Source: Pseudomonadota bacterium
Lineage (GTDB): Bacteria > Bdellovibrionota > UBA1018 > CAIMNF01
Direction of reading: 5' to 3'
Assembly: GCA_027482725.1 (NCBI GenBank)
Contig: JAIXVT010000040.1
Coordinates: 1-5,942 of the forward strand
Length of the DNA stretch: 5,942 bases
The notes beneath the pieces were generated by a model. That model had not been told where the DNA came from and did not search any database. It was given only the letters and a program-made list of their open reading frames with translations. A program made the translations under genes and the position numbers. How positions within the stretch are numbered: position 1 is the stretch's first letter; the number at the start of each line of letters is the position of its first letter. Positions 5,698 to 5,942 of the stretch are shown in pieces.

Positions 5698-5769
5698 CCT
5701 AAAGACACAGCGTCTAGGCGAAAACTGTTTAGGTAACGCAAAGCGGTGTAAAATAAAGGGGTGTCTTTA
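5696..5769. repeat. Inverted repeats in the divergent control region
   Basis: Two perfect inverted repeats are present in the gap between the divergent genes. TACCTAAA (5696-5703) pairs with TTTAGGTA (5728-5735), and TAAAGACAC (5700-5708) pairs with GTGTCTTTA (5761-5769). Their left arms overlap, so the structures exclude each other. The right arm of the second covers the first codons of the rightward gene. They could be operator sites for a shared regulator or could be chance in an A/T-rich gap. Confidence 0.5.
5749..5754 (+). promoter_or_regulatory. -10-like element for the secreted-protein gene
   Basis: TAAAAT matches the sigma-70 -10 consensus at 5 of 6 positions and ends 6 nt before the GTG at 5761, so transcription would begin at or next to the start codon. 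At 17-nt spacing the -35 region is TGTTTA, a poor match. Confidence 0.45.
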
Positions 5770-5942
5770 AACCGTTTTTATTTAGCACATGCGTTGATAT
5801 TCAGCTTAAGCGGTCCGGTGTTTGCAAAAAAGAATCTGCACCAAATCCCCAGCCAATATCTTTCCCAAGAACTGGGACGCGCCAAAATCCGGGACCTGCC
5901 CCAAAACGCAGAACTTGTGGCCAGCTACAAATCTCGTGACCG
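5761..5942 (+). CDS. Start of a secreted protein gene (3' end outside window)
   Basis: Sixty codons are visible, running off the window end without a stop. The protein begins 'MSLNRFYLAHALIFSLSG', a basic N-region and hydrophobic core, and then PVFA-KK, a good signal peptidase I site after residue 22. The mature part starts 'KKNLHQIPSQYLSQELGR' and is polar; no known domain is recognised. GTG 5761 is the only common start before the signal peptide, because an in-frame TAA stands at 5749-5751. AGGG abuts the GTG, leaving no normal Shine-Dalgarno spacing. The gene is divergent from the glycosyltransferase operon across 80 bp, so a shared role in envelope or exopolysaccharide biology is plausible but unproven. 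The frame has codon use like its neighbours and a convincing signal peptide, which supports a real gene despite the truncation. Confidence 0.75.
   Translation, partial: MSLNRFYLAHALIFSLSGPVFAKKNLHQIPSQYLSQELGRAKIRDLPQNAELVASYKSRD

Overview
The window reads as a compact Gram-negative chromosome segment of intermediate G+C. Two proteins have signal peptides, one of them looks like an outer-membrane beta-barrel, and gaps between genes are short. The lineage cannot be fixed from this sequence. A Bdellovibrionota or deltaproteobacterial-type bacterium would fit, but that is only a low-confidence impression. No tRNA, rRNA, CRISPR array, insertion sequence or phage gene was seen.

Layout. (1) Positions 1-2497, plus strand: a three-gene ABC-2-type exporter operon made of an ATPase (its 5' end is cut by the window edge) and two different permeases. 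The genes overlap or nearly touch, and the composition matches the uncharacterised COG4586/COG4587/COG3694-type transporters. A hairpin with a T-tract ends it. (2) Positions 2512-3489, plus strand: a promoter and a ParB/Spo0J-family protein gene without an adjacent parA. It carries a 14-A run in its coding sequence. (3) Positions 3490-3533: a convergent junction with a 10-bp direct repeat and a hairpin. (4) Positions 3534-5680, minus strand: a two-gene operon made of a processive family-2 membrane glycosyltransferase followed, with a 4-bp ATGA overlap, by a secreted, probably outer-membrane barrel protein. (5) Positions 5681-5760: an 80-bp divergent control region with inverted repeats. (6) Positions 5761-5942, plus strand: the start of a gene for a secreted protein, cut by the window end.

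How the parts work together. The exporter genes encode one complex: two ATPase copies would power a heterodimer of the two permeases. The glycosyltransferase and barrel protein look like a small exopolysaccharide unit, with synthesis and inner-membrane translocation by the first and an outer-membrane role for the second. The divergent secreted protein may belong to the same function.

Most unusual points. All three genes that begin a transcription unit (2551, 5680, 5761) have a -10-like hexamer only 6-11 nt before the start codon, and GGG directly before it. This suggests leaderless or nearly leaderless mRNAs. The genes inside operons instead have Shine-Dalgarno-like sequences. The 14-A run in the ParB-family gene is placed so that slippage in either direction would remove the C-terminal coiled coil.
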